A DNA stretch of 61,969 nucleotides. Origin: an uncultured Pelagibacteraceae bacterium. Its GTDB lineage: Bacteria; Pseudomonadota; Alphaproteobacteria; Pelagibacterales; Pelagibacteraceae. Position numbers and translations under genes: made by a program. The stretch covers positions 40,001-101,969 of the forward strand of contig CACEKA010000003.1 in NCBI GenBank assembly GCA_902560015.1, given 5' to 3'. The notes beneath the pieces are model-generated. The model was given only the letters and a program-made list of their open reading frames with translations. It was not told the DNA's origin and did not search any database. Below, piece after piece: positions 29,263 to 37,522 of this stretch (position 1 is its first letter; the number at the start of each line of letters is the position of its first letter).

Positions 29263-30582
29263 ATGCCCAATTCAATTATTGTTAATAAAAAAATAAAAGC
29301 ATTTAATAAAGAAATTACAGTTAGCGGTGACAAAAGTATAAGCATAAGATGGGTACTTTTCTCATCTCTTGCTAACGGTATATCTAAAGCTCAAAACTTA
29401 TTAATGTCAGAAGATGTTTTGGCAGCAATTAAAGCTATTAAAAAACTAGGTATTAAAGTCAAATTCAACAAAAATGAATGTAAAGTTTATGGGGGAGGAA
29501 TAAATGGTTATCAATTCAAAAAAAATTTGACTTTGAATGCTGAAAACTCAGGAACCTTAGGCAGGCTAATATTGGGACTTTTAATAAATACAAAATATCC
29601 AATAAAATTAATTGGAGACAAAAGTTTATCTAAAAGAGATTTTAAAAGAATTACAGATCCATTAAGTAATTTTGGAGCAACTTTTAATCTAAAAGATAAA
29701 AAAAATTTACCACTGATAATTAATGGTAGTTCAAATTTAAAATCTTTTAAATATTTAGAAAAAAGAGGATCAGCACAATGTAAAAGTGCTGTAATTTTAG
29801 GAGGAATGAAGAGTGATGGAACTACCTTTATAAAAGCAAAAAAATCTAGAAATCATACAGAACTACTATGCAAATATCTAAATTTACCAATATCCGTAAA
29901 ATCAAAAAAAAATTATGATCTTATAAAAGTAAATAAGGTTAAAAAAATAAAAGCATTTAATTATAAAATTCCTTCAGATATTAGTTCTAGTGCTTTTTTT
30001 ATTGTTCTTGCAACTCTCTCTAAAAATTCAAAAATAGTTATTAAGAATGTAAATATCAATCCTTCAAGAATTGGGATTATCACAATCTTAAAAAAAATGG
30101 GTGTGAAAATTATCTTTAAAAATAAAAAAATTTATAAAGGTGAACAAAATGCAGATATTGAAGTTACAAGTCCAAGAACACTTAAATCAATTAATTGTCC
30201 AACAAGATTAAATAGCGGTGCAATAGATGAATTCTTGGTCATTTTTTTAATTGCAGCAAAAGCTAAAGGGGTTTCTTATTTTAAAGATTTAGCGGAGTTA
30301 GATCAAAAAGAAAGTCCAAGACTTCAATGGGGAGCAAAAATTTTAAGTAAAATGGGTATAAAAGTTATAGTTACTAAAAGTTCAATAAAAATATTTGGGA
30401 ATCCAAATTTAAATATAAATAAAAAAATTATTATTAAAGATTACTTAAAAGATCATAGAGTATTTATGACAAGTATAATTGCAGGACTAACTTTCGGTGG
30501 GACTTGGAAGATACATGATAAGGATTCTATTAGAACTTCTTTTCCTAATTTTTTAAATATAGTAAATGACTTAAAGAGATAA
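29263..30582 (+). CDS. aroA: 3-phosphoshikimate 1-carboxyvinyltransferase (EPSP synthase)
   Basis: 439 residues from ATG 29263; a TTG just before (29260) is less likely. Joins shikimate-3-phosphate with PEP in the shikimate pathway. Motifs: VSGDKSISIRW, ENSGTLGRL, GSAQCKSAVILGG, SDISSSAFF and the C-terminal DHRVFMT. The usual KESDR motif reads KESPR. Overlaps cmk by 1 nt. Feeds the trpFBA and pheA pathways also in the window. Confidence 0.94.
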   Translation: MPNSIIVNKKIKAFNKEITVSGDKSISIRWVLFSSLANGISKAQNLLMSEDVLAAIKAIKKLGIKVKFNKNECKVYGGGINGYQFKKNLTLNAENSGTLGRLILGLLINTKYPIKLIGDKSLSKRDFKRITDPLSNFGATFNLKDKKNLPLIINGSSNLKSFKYLEKRGSAQCKSAVILGGMKSDGTTFIKAKKSRNHTELLCKYLNLPISVKSKKNYDLIKVNKVKKIKAFNYKIPSDISSSAFFIVLATLSKNSKIVIKNVNINPSRIGIITILKKMGVKIIFKNKKIYKGEQNADIEVTSPRTLKSINCPTRLNSGAIDEFLVIFLIAAKAKGVSYFKDLAELDQKESPRLQWGAKILSKMGIKVIVTKSSIKIFGNPNLNINKKIIIKDYLKDHRVFMTSIIAGLTFGGTWKIHDKDSIRTSFPNFLNIVNDLKR

Positions 30583-31238
30583 TGATAAAAAGAAAGAATA
30601 TTATAAAAGTAGCAATAGACTCACCTGCCGCTGCAGGTGCAGGAACATTAGCTAAAACTATATCAAAACATTATAATCTTTTTTATCTAGATACTGGAAA
30701 AATTTATAGGATGATTGCTTATTTAAAGATAAAATTTCCCAAAAAGTTTAGTCAAAAATTTATAAAGACAAAAATTAAATCATTAAAAGTTACAGATCTT
30801 TCAAACAAAACCTTACTAACCGATGAGGTGGGAACAGAAGCGTCAATAATATCTAAAGTTAAAAGCACTCGGAAATTAGTCCATTCTTTTCAATTAAATT
30901 TTGCCTATAACCCTCCTAAGAAATTTAAAGGCTCATGCCTAGATGGAAGAGATATCACTTACAATATAGTCCCAGATGCAGAATTTAAATTTTTTATCAC
31001 TGCAAATGTGAAAACAAGAGCTCAGAGAAGATATAAAGAGCTAAAAAGGTTAAATAAAAAAATTTCCTATAATGAAGTGCTTAAAAGTATAAAAAAACGT
31101 GATAAAAGTGATTATAATCGAAAAATATCTCCACTAAAGAAAACGAAAGATTCGGTATTGATTAATACGACAAATTTATCTAAAAGAGCGTGTTTTTTAA
31201 AAATAAAAAAAATTATAGACAGGAAAATTAATATTTAA
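30582..31238 (+). CDS. cmk: Cytidylate kinase homologue with altered P-loop
   Basis: 218 residues, family length. Cmk phosphorylates CMP and dCMP. Conserved parts: YLDTGKIYR, GRDITYNIVPDA, RAQRR and RDKSDYNRKISPL. The P-loop, normally GPAASGKGT, reads S14-P-A-A-A-G-A20-G-T22, so the Walker lysine is Ala and the first Gly is Ser. The codons are clear (GGT GCA GGA ACA). It sits between aroA and rpsA, the standard cmk position, and the TAATG overlap couples it to rpsA. Activity is uncertain without the lysine. Confidence 0.88.
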   Translation: MIKRKNIIKVAIDSPAAAGAGTLAKTISKHYNLFYLDTGKIYRMIAYLKIKFPKKFSQKFIKTKIKSLKVTDLSNKTLLTDEVGTEASIISKVKSTRKLVHSFQLNFAYNPPKKFKGSCLDGRDITYNIVPDAEFKFFITANVKTRAQRRYKELKRLNKKISYNEVLKSIKKRDKSDYNRKISPLKKTKDSVLINTTNLSKRACFLKIKKIIDRKINI

Positions 31239-32965
31239 TGGAAATTTATAAAGATCTATCAAATCCAGCATCACAAGAATTCGAAAAATTACTTAATAGC
31301 CAACTCTCAAAAATACAGATCGAAGAAGGTAAAATCATAGAAGGTAAAATAAATAAGATAACAGAGAAATTTGTATTCTTGTTTGTTGAAGGTCTAAAGA
31401 GTGAACCGGTATTGGATGTTAATGAGCTAAAAAGTATGGGTCTTGGTGAAAAAATTAAAGTAGGTGAGACGATTCCAGTTTTATTAGAAAAAATTGAGGA
31501 TAAACATGGTGAAATACTGGTTTCTGCAAGCAAAGCTCAAAAAATTAAAGGTTGGGATAAACTTGTTGAAGCTTATGAAAAAAATGAGCCAATCATGGGT
31601 AAAATTACTTCAAAATGTAAAGGCGGATGTATTGTCGAACATATTGATACTGGATCCCTAATGTTTTTACCAGGATCTCAGATAAGCGATAAACCATTAA
31701 AAGACATCAGTCACTTAATGAATGAACCACAAAAATTTGCTTTAATAAAATTAGACAAGATTAGAGGAAACGCATGTGTGTCCAGAAGAGAAATTATCTC
31801 ATCATTTAAAAAAGAAGATAAAGCTAAAATTGTAGAGAAATATAAAGTTGGAGATATTATCAAAGGTGCTGAAGTAAAAGGTTATAGTTCTTTTGGATGC
31901 TTTTTCAATGTAAATGGTGAATTGGATGTTTTAGTTCACTTACAAGAAATTTCATATTCAAGAGTAAATCACCCTGATGAAGTTTTTAACATTGGTGAAA
32001 AACATGATTTAAAAGTAATTACTGTTGACAAAGAAAAACTTCAAGTTGGTTGTTCTGTCAAACAACTTTCACCAGATCCTTTTGAACACATAGAAAATTA
32101 TGAATTAAATAAAATTTATAAAGTTAAAGTTGTTAAATTAATGGACTTTGGTGCATTCTGTGAACTAGAACCGGGACTTACAACTTTACTTCACTCAAGT
32201 GAACTTAGTTGGACTAGGAAAAATATTTCAGCAAAAAAAATGTTTAAAGTTGGTAATGAGATAGATTGTGTAATTACTGAAATTGATAAAGATAAAAGAC
32301 GTGTAGCAATTTCACACAGATTAACTCAAGAAAATCCATTTGAAACTTTTGAAACTAAATATCCTGTTGGAACAATAGTTGAAGGTGAAGTGGTCAATAA
32401 AAATGAATACTCATTATTTGTAAAAGTAGAGGATTTAGATGTTGACGCATTCTTACACTGTAATGATTTAACTTATTTAAATAATGGTGAAGAAGAATTA
32501 GAGAAATATAAAAAAGGTGATAAAATTAAAGTTAAAGTACTTGAAGTTAAACCATCAGAACAAAAAATTAGAGTTGGTCTAAGACAAACACAAGCTGATC
32601 CATTTGATTGGTTTAAAGACAAATCTAAAAACCAAACAATCACTGTTAAGGTTGTCTCTACTGATAATAAAGGTTTGACAGTAAGACCTGAAGGATGTGA
32701 GATGGATTTTCAAATTAGAAAATCTGCAATTGCAATTAATGCAGCTGATGCTCGACCAAGCAGATGGACTGGTGGAGAAAAACTTGACTGTGCAATAGCT
32801 GAAATTGATCTTGATAAGAGAAAAGTAACATTAAGTATTAAATTATTAGAAGAAATTGAGAAAAAAGAAGCTTTAGACAAGTATGGATCTGAAGGTTCTG
32901 GTAAAAACTTGCCATTCTCATCATTATCTGATGATCTAAAGAAAAAAGAAGAAGATAAAGAGTAA
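31238..32965 (+). CDS. rpsA: 30S ribosomal protein S1
   Basis: 575 residues with six S1 RNA-binding repeats, the proteobacterial form. Repeats begin near KITEKFVFLFVEG, KGGCIVEHIDTG, KGYSSFGCFFNVNG, KLMDFGAFCELEPG, NEYSLFVKVED and STDNKGLTVRPEG. S1 brings mRNA to the ribosome, which matters in a genome where many genes lack strong Shine-Dalgarno sites. Follows cmk and precedes ihfB, a conserved trio. Confidence 0.97.
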   Translation: MEIYKDLSNPASQEFEKLLNSQLSKIQIEEGKIIEGKINKITEKFVFLFVEGLKSEPVLDVNELKSMGLGEKIKVGETIPVLLEKIEDKHGEILVSASKAQKIKGWDKLVEAYEKNEPIMGKITSKCKGGCIVEHIDTGSLMFLPGSQISDKPLKDISHLMNEPQKFALIKLDKIRGNACVSRREIISSFKKEDKAKIVEKYKVGDIIKGAEVKGYSSFGCFFNVNGELDVLVHLQEISYSRVNHPDEVFNIGEKHDLKVITVDKEKLQVGCSVKQLSPDPFEHIENYELNKIYKVKVVKLMDFGAFCELEPGLTTLLHSSELSWTRKNISAKKMFKVGNEIDCVITEIDKDKRRVAISHRLTQENPFETFETKYPVGTIVEGEVVNKNEYSLFVKVEDLDVDAFLHCNDLTYLNNGEEELEKYKKGDKIKVKVLEVKPSEQKIRVGLRQTQADPFDWFKDKSKNQTITVKVVSTDNKGLTVRPEGCEMDFQIRKSAIAINAADARPSRWTGGEKLDCAIAEIDLDKRKVTLSIKLLEEIEKKEALDKYGSEGSGKNLPFSSLSDDLKKKEEDKE

Positions 32966-32978
32966 AAGAAGATTTAAA

Positions 32979-33269
32979 TTGGCTATTGTAAAATCAAAGC
33001 TTTTAAAACAACTCTCCGACAATTATCCAAATTTTTTAAAGAAAGACCTCGAAAAATTTACAAATATTATTCTTGGTGAAATTAAACAAGCTCTGAAAAG
33101 AGGAGATCGAGTTGAACTAAGAGGTTTTGGTGTCTTTTCTACCAATATTCAAAAAGCAAGAATTTCAAGAAATCCTAAAACTGGCGAGAAGGTAAATACC
33201 CCTCAAAAAAAAACAATTCACTTTAAAATGTCAAAAGACTTGTTTAAAAAATTAAATAATGAAGAATAA
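32979..33269 (+). CDS. ihfB: Integration host factor beta subunit
   Basis: 96 residues of the HU/IHF fold. The DNA-bending arm RNPKTGEKVNTP (~66-77) and the body RGDRVELRGFGVF are typical of IHF-beta. Start codon is TTG at 32979 with AAGAAG upstream; no ATG is available nearby. Gene order cmk-rpsA-ihfB is standard. The 3' end overlaps pyrF by 11 nt. Confidence 0.94.
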   Translation: MAIVKSKLLKQLSDNYPNFLKKDLEKFTNIILGEIKQALKRGDRVELRGFGVFSTNIQKARISRNPKTGEKVNTPQKKTIHFKMSKDLFKKLNNEE

Positions 33270-33951
33270 AACTATATTTGTTGCTTGTGATACTTCAAAT
33301 CTCAAAGAAATTAAAAAGATAATAAATCAAACCCAGACTAAAAAACTGAAAGTTATTCCAAAATTTGGTTTACAATTTTTTTATGCTAAAAATAGTAGAA
33401 GATTTTTAGAGGATTTTAAAAAAGAATTTTGGCTAGATTTAAAAATTAATGATATTCCACAAACTGCTTTATCAGCTATAGAAAGTTTAAAAGACTTAAA
33501 GAAATGTGGCTACATAACTGTACATGCAAATGGTGGCCTTGAAATGCTAAAGGCTATTAAGAAAAAAGCTAAATCTATTAATAAGAATATAAAAGTGCTT
33601 GGTGTTACAGTTTTGACAAGTCTTAATAATAAATCTCTTAAAAAAATAGGACACACAAGGTCTGTAAATCAATTAGTATTAAAACAAGCAGATTTGATAA
33701 AAAAATCAGGTTGTGATGGTATTGTTTGCTCTGCACAGGAAGCAAAAATAGTTAGAAACAAATATAAAAATTTATTTATTGTTACACCTGGTATCAGATT
33801 ACCAGGAGATAATGCTAATGATCAATCAAGAGTAATGACTCCTAAAGATGCTTTTAAAAATAAAGTATCAGGGATTGTAATGGGAAGATCATTAATTAAG
33901 GGAAATATCAAAATAAATATTCAAAGATTAATTGATCACTTAAATAAATGA
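33259..33951 (+). CDS. pyrF: Orotidine 5'-phosphate decarboxylase
   Basis: 230 residues. Final step of UMP synthesis. The catalytic segment WLDLKINDIPQTA carries the Asp-Lys-x-x-Asp set, and the phosphate-binding end is VTPGIRLPGDNANDQSRVMTP and GIVMGRSLI. Overlaps ihfB and trpF (4 nt), fitting one operon. Confidence 0.95.
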   Translation: MKNKTIFVACDTSNLKEIKKIINQTQTKKLKVIPKFGLQFFYAKNSRRFLEDFKKEFWLDLKINDIPQTALSAIESLKDLKKCGYITVHANGGLEMLKAIKKKAKSINKNIKVLGVTVLTSLNNKSLKKIGHTRSVNQLVLKQADLIKKSGCDGIVCSAQEAKIVRNKYKNLFIVTPGIRLPGDNANDQSRVMTPKDAFKNKVSGIVMGRSLIKGNIKINIQRLIDHLNK

Positions 33952-34577
33952 TCAAAGGGTCTAAAATCTGTGGGATCTCAGATCTTGAAACTCTTAAGTT
34001 TATAATTAATCATCCCTGCCCACCACAATTTATTGGTTTCATTTGTAACTATAAAAAAAGCTCAAGATATGTAGAGATTGAAAAATTAAATGAGCTTTTA
34101 TCATTGGATAAAAAAAAATCTAATTTAGTAGCAGTGCTTGTTAAGCCTGATGAAGACATATTAGAAAAAATTAAGCACCTTCCCTTTGATTATTATCAAA
34201 TTTATGACAGTACACCTAAAGAAATAAAAGAAATTAAGCAAAAGTATAAAAAAAAAATTATTACTGCTTTGGCTATAAATGATGAAGCTGATGTTCAAAA
34301 ATATCATTCATTCTCAGAAATGACCGATATTTTTTTGTTTGATAGTAAAGGTTATGAAAAGAGTATGGCTTTTGACCATAAGCTTATTCAAAAAGTAAAG
34401 ATAAACAAACCACTAATGATAGCAGGTAACGTTCAAATAAATGATAATCTTGAAAATTATAAAAAAATAGCAGATATTATAGATATATCTGGGGGTCTAG
34501 AGACTTCTGGGGTAAAAGATAAATCCAAAATAGATATATTTTTAAACAAGGTGGAGCAGGTATACAGTGAAACTTAA
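33948..34577 (+). CDS. trpF: Phosphoribosylanthranilate isomerase
   Basis: 209 residues. Catalyses the Amadori rearrangement in tryptophan synthesis. Visible motifs: KICGI with the catalytic Cys near the N-terminus, FIGFICNYKKSSRYV, LFDSKG with the catalytic Asp, and the phosphate site IAGNVQINDN and IDISGGLETSGVKD. Overlaps trpB by 11 nt. Confidence 0.94.
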   Translation: MIKGSKICGISDLETLKFIINHPCPPQFIGFICNYKKSSRYVEIEKLNELLSLDKKKSNLVAVLVKPDEDILEKIKHLPFDYYQIYDSTPKEIKEIKQKYKKKIITALAINDEADVQKYHSFSEMTDIFLFDSKGYEKSMAFDHKLIQKVKINKPLMIAGNVQINDNLENYKKIADIIDISGGLETSGVKDKSKIDIFLNKVEQVYSET

Positions 34578-35796
34578 AAGAGGAATTCCATTAATTGATC
34601 AACATGATCAACACGGTTTTTGGGGTGGTAAATTTGGAGGAAGCTTTATTCCAGAAACTCTAAAAAAACCTGTAGAAGATTTAACAAATGAATTTAAAAA
34701 ACTAAGAAAAGATAAAAAATTTCTTAACAAAAGAGATTTTTATTTTAAAAATTATATTGGGACCCCTACTTCATTTGTAAAACTTGATAATCTTACAAAC
34801 CATCTAGGAGGTGCTCAAATTTGGGCAAAAGTTGTATCTGAAGCTAATGGAGGTGCCCATAAAATATACAATGCAACTGTTCACGCTCTTATCTGTAAAG
34901 CAATGGGTAAGAAATACATTGTTGGTGATACAGGAGCTGGTTATGCAGGAAAAATGCTTAGTATGGCTGCTAAAAAATTTGGCCTTAAATGTAAAATATT
35001 TATGGGTGCAAAAGATATTAAAAGACAAAAACCTAACTGTGATGCAATGAAAAAAAATGGGGCTGAAATAGTTCCAGTTTATTCAGGTAGTCAAACACTA
35101 GTAGATGCTGTTAGTGAATGTATGAGATATTGGGTATCTAATTGTGATAACACTCATATGTGTGTTGGCAGTACCGTAGGTCCAAATATATTTGTTAAAA
35201 TCTGTGGCTGGAGTACAGCACAAATCTCTAGAGAATTAAAAGTGCAATTAAAATCAAAATTTAAAAAAATTCCAAACAAAATAAAATTAATTAACTGTGT
35301 GGGTGGTGGAAGCTCTGCTTATGGTTTTTGGAGTGAATTTATTGATTATGACAAAAAACAAATTGAATTAATTGGTGTAGAGGCTGGAGGACCTAAAAAA
35401 TCAAAACTTCATGCAGCACCACTAAGTAGAAATGCTAAAATTGGAATATTGCATGGAGCCGCATCTTATCTTTGTCAAAATAATGAGGGACAAATTAACG
35501 ATACAGAGTCTATTAGTGCTGGTTTAGATTATCCAGGGGTCAGTCCTATTCATTGTTTTTTAAAAGATACTAAAAGAGCAAGATATACTTATGCAACTGA
35601 TGAAGATGCTCTTAATGCGCATGTGATGGTAACTAAATATGAAAACTTAAATCCAAGTCTAGAGCCTAGTCATGCATTTGCAGAGGCTATCAAGATTGCT
35701 CCTAAATTAAGTAAAGATACCATCATTATAGTTAACTCCTGTGGAGATGCAAAAAAAGACAGAGATATTTTAAAAGAAAGATTGGGTAAAAAATAA
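34567..35796 (+). CDS. trpB: Tryptophan synthase beta subunit, divergent
   Basis: 409 residues from GTG 34567. TrpB joins indole and serine using PLP. The PLP lysine is K99 in GGAHKIYN, and the phosphate loop GGGSSA and SISAGLDYPGV are kept. Key positions differ from the family: the catalytic Glu of ETGAG is Asp (D121 in GDTGAGYAG), LNHTGAHK reads EANGGAHK, and the Ser of VNLSGRGD is Cys (VNSCGDAKKD). Context between trpF and trpA makes this the operon's TrpB, yet kinetics may be altered. Confidence 0.9.
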   Translation: MKLKRGIPLIDQHDQHGFWGGKFGGSFIPETLKKPVEDLTNEFKKLRKDKKFLNKRDFYFKNYIGTPTSFVKLDNLTNHLGGAQIWAKVVSEANGGAHKIYNATVHALICKAMGKKYIVGDTGAGYAGKMLSMAAKKFGLKCKIFMGAKDIKRQKPNCDAMKKNGAEIVPVYSGSQTLVDAVSECMRYWVSNCDNTHMCVGSTVGPNIFVKICGWSTAQISRELKVQLKSKFKKIPNKIKLINCVGGGSSAYGFWSEFIDYDKKQIELIGVEAGGPKKSKLHAAPLSRNAKIGILHGAASYLCQNNEGQINDTESISAGLDYPGVSPIHCFLKDTKRARYTYATDEDALNAHVMVTKYENLNPSLEPSHAFAEAIKIAPKLSKDTIIIVNSCGDAKKDRDILKERLGKK

Positions 35797-36596
35797 TGGC
35801 CTCTTTGATAAATGAAGCTTTTCAAAATGCAAAAAGTGAAAATAGACCTGCTCTTCTTACTTATACGGTTGCAGGTGATAACACTAAAAAAAAGTCACTA
35901 GAAATACTAAAATCAATTTCTGATTATGCAGATATTTGTGAATTAGGTTTTCCTCACAACACTCCAATTGCCGATGGAGGCCAAATTCAAACAAGTGCAT
36001 ATCGTGCAATTAAAAATGGGATTAAAATTAATGATGTTTTTTCAATTGCTAGAGACTTTAAAAAATCAAAAAAAACTAAACCAATCATTTTGATGGGTTA
36101 TTACAATATGATTTTTCAATACAATGAAAATAAATTTTTAGATAAATGTAAAAATGTAAAAGTAGATGGCTTGATAGTTGTTGATCTACCCTATCCTGAA
36201 AATAAAAAATTTGCATCTAAATGTAAAAAAAGAGGAGTTAACTTTATCCAATTAGTTTCCCCCACTACATCTGAGATAAGATTAAAAAAAATCATCAAAG
36301 ACTCACATGATATGCTTTATTACATAAGCATGCTCTCTACGACTGGGGGAAAATTAAAAGTTTCACCAAAAAAAATACTAAAGAGGTACGGAAAAATTAA
36401 AAACCAAAATAAATCAAAAAATGTTGTCATTGGTTTTGGAATTACTGAAAAAACAATCAAATCGCTTAAAAAGGCTGATGGATTAGTGGTTGGAAGTGCT
36501 ATTTGTAAGGAAATTTCTAACTCTATTAAAAAGAGACAAAATCCTGTCACAAATGTTACTAATATCGTCAAGAGATTAAAAAATAAAATTAAATGA
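35796..36596 (+). CDS. trpA: Tryptophan synthase alpha subunit, divergent
   Basis: 266 residues. TrpA releases indole from indole-3-glycerol phosphate and passes it to TrpB through a tunnel. The catalytic E49 and D60 are present at the standard positions, but the loop between them reads GFPHNTPIADGG instead of the common GxPFSDPxADGP. The usual VTGARS loop reads STTGGKL. The 3' end overlaps accD by 4 nt. Changes in both TrpA and TrpB suggest co-evolution of the complex. Confidence 0.92.
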   Translation: MASLINEAFQNAKSENRPALLTYTVAGDNTKKKSLEILKSISDYADICELGFPHNTPIADGGQIQTSAYRAIKNGIKINDVFSIARDFKKSKKTKPIILMGYYNMIFQYNENKFLDKCKNVKVDGLIVVDLPYPENKKFASKCKKRGVNFIQLVSPTTSEIRLKKIIKDSHDMLYYISMLSTTGGKLKVSPKKILKRYGKIKNQNKSKNVVIGFGITEKTIKSLKKADGLVVGSAICKEISNSIKKRQNPVTNVTNIVKRLKNKIK

Positions 36597-37522
36597 ACTG
36601 GATAACAAAAATAATTAAAGCAGGTGAGAAAATTAAAACTGCTATTCATGAAAGAGCATCTAAAGAAGATATTGCTAAAAGTGATTGGACCTCTTGTTGT
36701 AAAGGACCAATACTAAAAAAAGATTTAGCAGATAATTTGTGGGTATGCCCAGACTGTAACAGACATCATAGAATTAAACCTAGTCAAAGATTTGATATTT
36801 TATTTGGTAAAAATAATTATGAGGTATTTAAAACTCCTATCCCCAAAGATGATCCATTAAATTGGACAGACTCAAAATCATACAAAGATAGATTAAAAAG
36901 TGCTCGTAAAAAGACTGGTATGGAATGTGGAATGATGGTTGCTGCTGGAAAGATTAATAATACTCAAATTACAGCGGTTGCTTCAGACTTTGATTTTCTA
37001 GGAGCTTCAATGGCTGCTGCTGAAGGTGAGGCTTTTTTATATGGAATACAACATGCTATTGAAAACCAAACTCCTTTTTTATGTATAAGTGCTGGTGGTG
37101 GAATGAGAATGATGGAAAGTTTAATATCCCTATCTCAAATGACTAGAACAACACTTGCAATAAATGAATTAAAAAAAAATGGATTACCTTATTTAGTGTG
37201 TATCACAGATCCGACAGCGGGTGGTATTACAGCTTCTTATGCAATGCTTGGTGATATTCATATCGCTGAACCAGGTGCATTAATAGCTTTTGCAGGTGCA
37301 AGAGTTATTCAGGGTACAGTGAAAGAAGAATTGCCTGAAGGATTTCAGAAAAGTGAATATGTTGAAAAAACAGGTTTCGTTGATTTAATTGTTGAGCGTA
37401 AAGATCTTGCATCCAAAATAGGAACTTTATTATCAATATTGTTAAAGCAAAATTCTGTTATAAGTTCTGAACAAAATGAAACTTCAGAAGATAGTCAGTC
37501 GCTTACAAGAGCTGCATCCTAA
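36593..37522 (+). CDS. accD: Acetyl-CoA carboxylase carboxyltransferase beta subunit
   Basis: 309 residues. Partner of AccA at 14089. The N-terminal zinc ribbon is altered: the first knuckle is vicinal C35-C36 rather than CxxC, and the second is C52-x2-C55. The carboxyltransferase core shows VASDFDFLGASMAAAEGE and GGGMRMMESLISLSQM. Position after trpA and before folC is the alphaproteobacterial norm; its end overlaps folC by 47 nt. Confidence 0.95.
   Translation: MNWITKIIKAGEKIKTAIHERASKEDIAKSDWTSCCKGPILKKDLADNLWVCPDCNRHHRIKPSQRFDILFGKNNYEVFKTPIPKDDPLNWTDSKSYKDRLKSARKKTGMECGMMVAAGKINNTQITAVASDFDFLGASMAAAEGEAFLYGIQHAIENQTPFLCISAGGGMRMMESLISLSQMTRTTLAINELKKNGLPYLVCITDPTAGGITASYAMLGDIHIAEPGALIAFAGARVIQGTVKEELPEGFQKSEYVEKTGFVDLIVERKDLASKIGTLLSILLKQNSVISSEQNETSEDSQSLTRAAS

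Noticed and set aside
34811-35050. 79-codon frame inside trpB on the same strand, and its antisense neighbour
   Set aside because: Both are shadows of trpB; low-complexity translation and no ribosome site.
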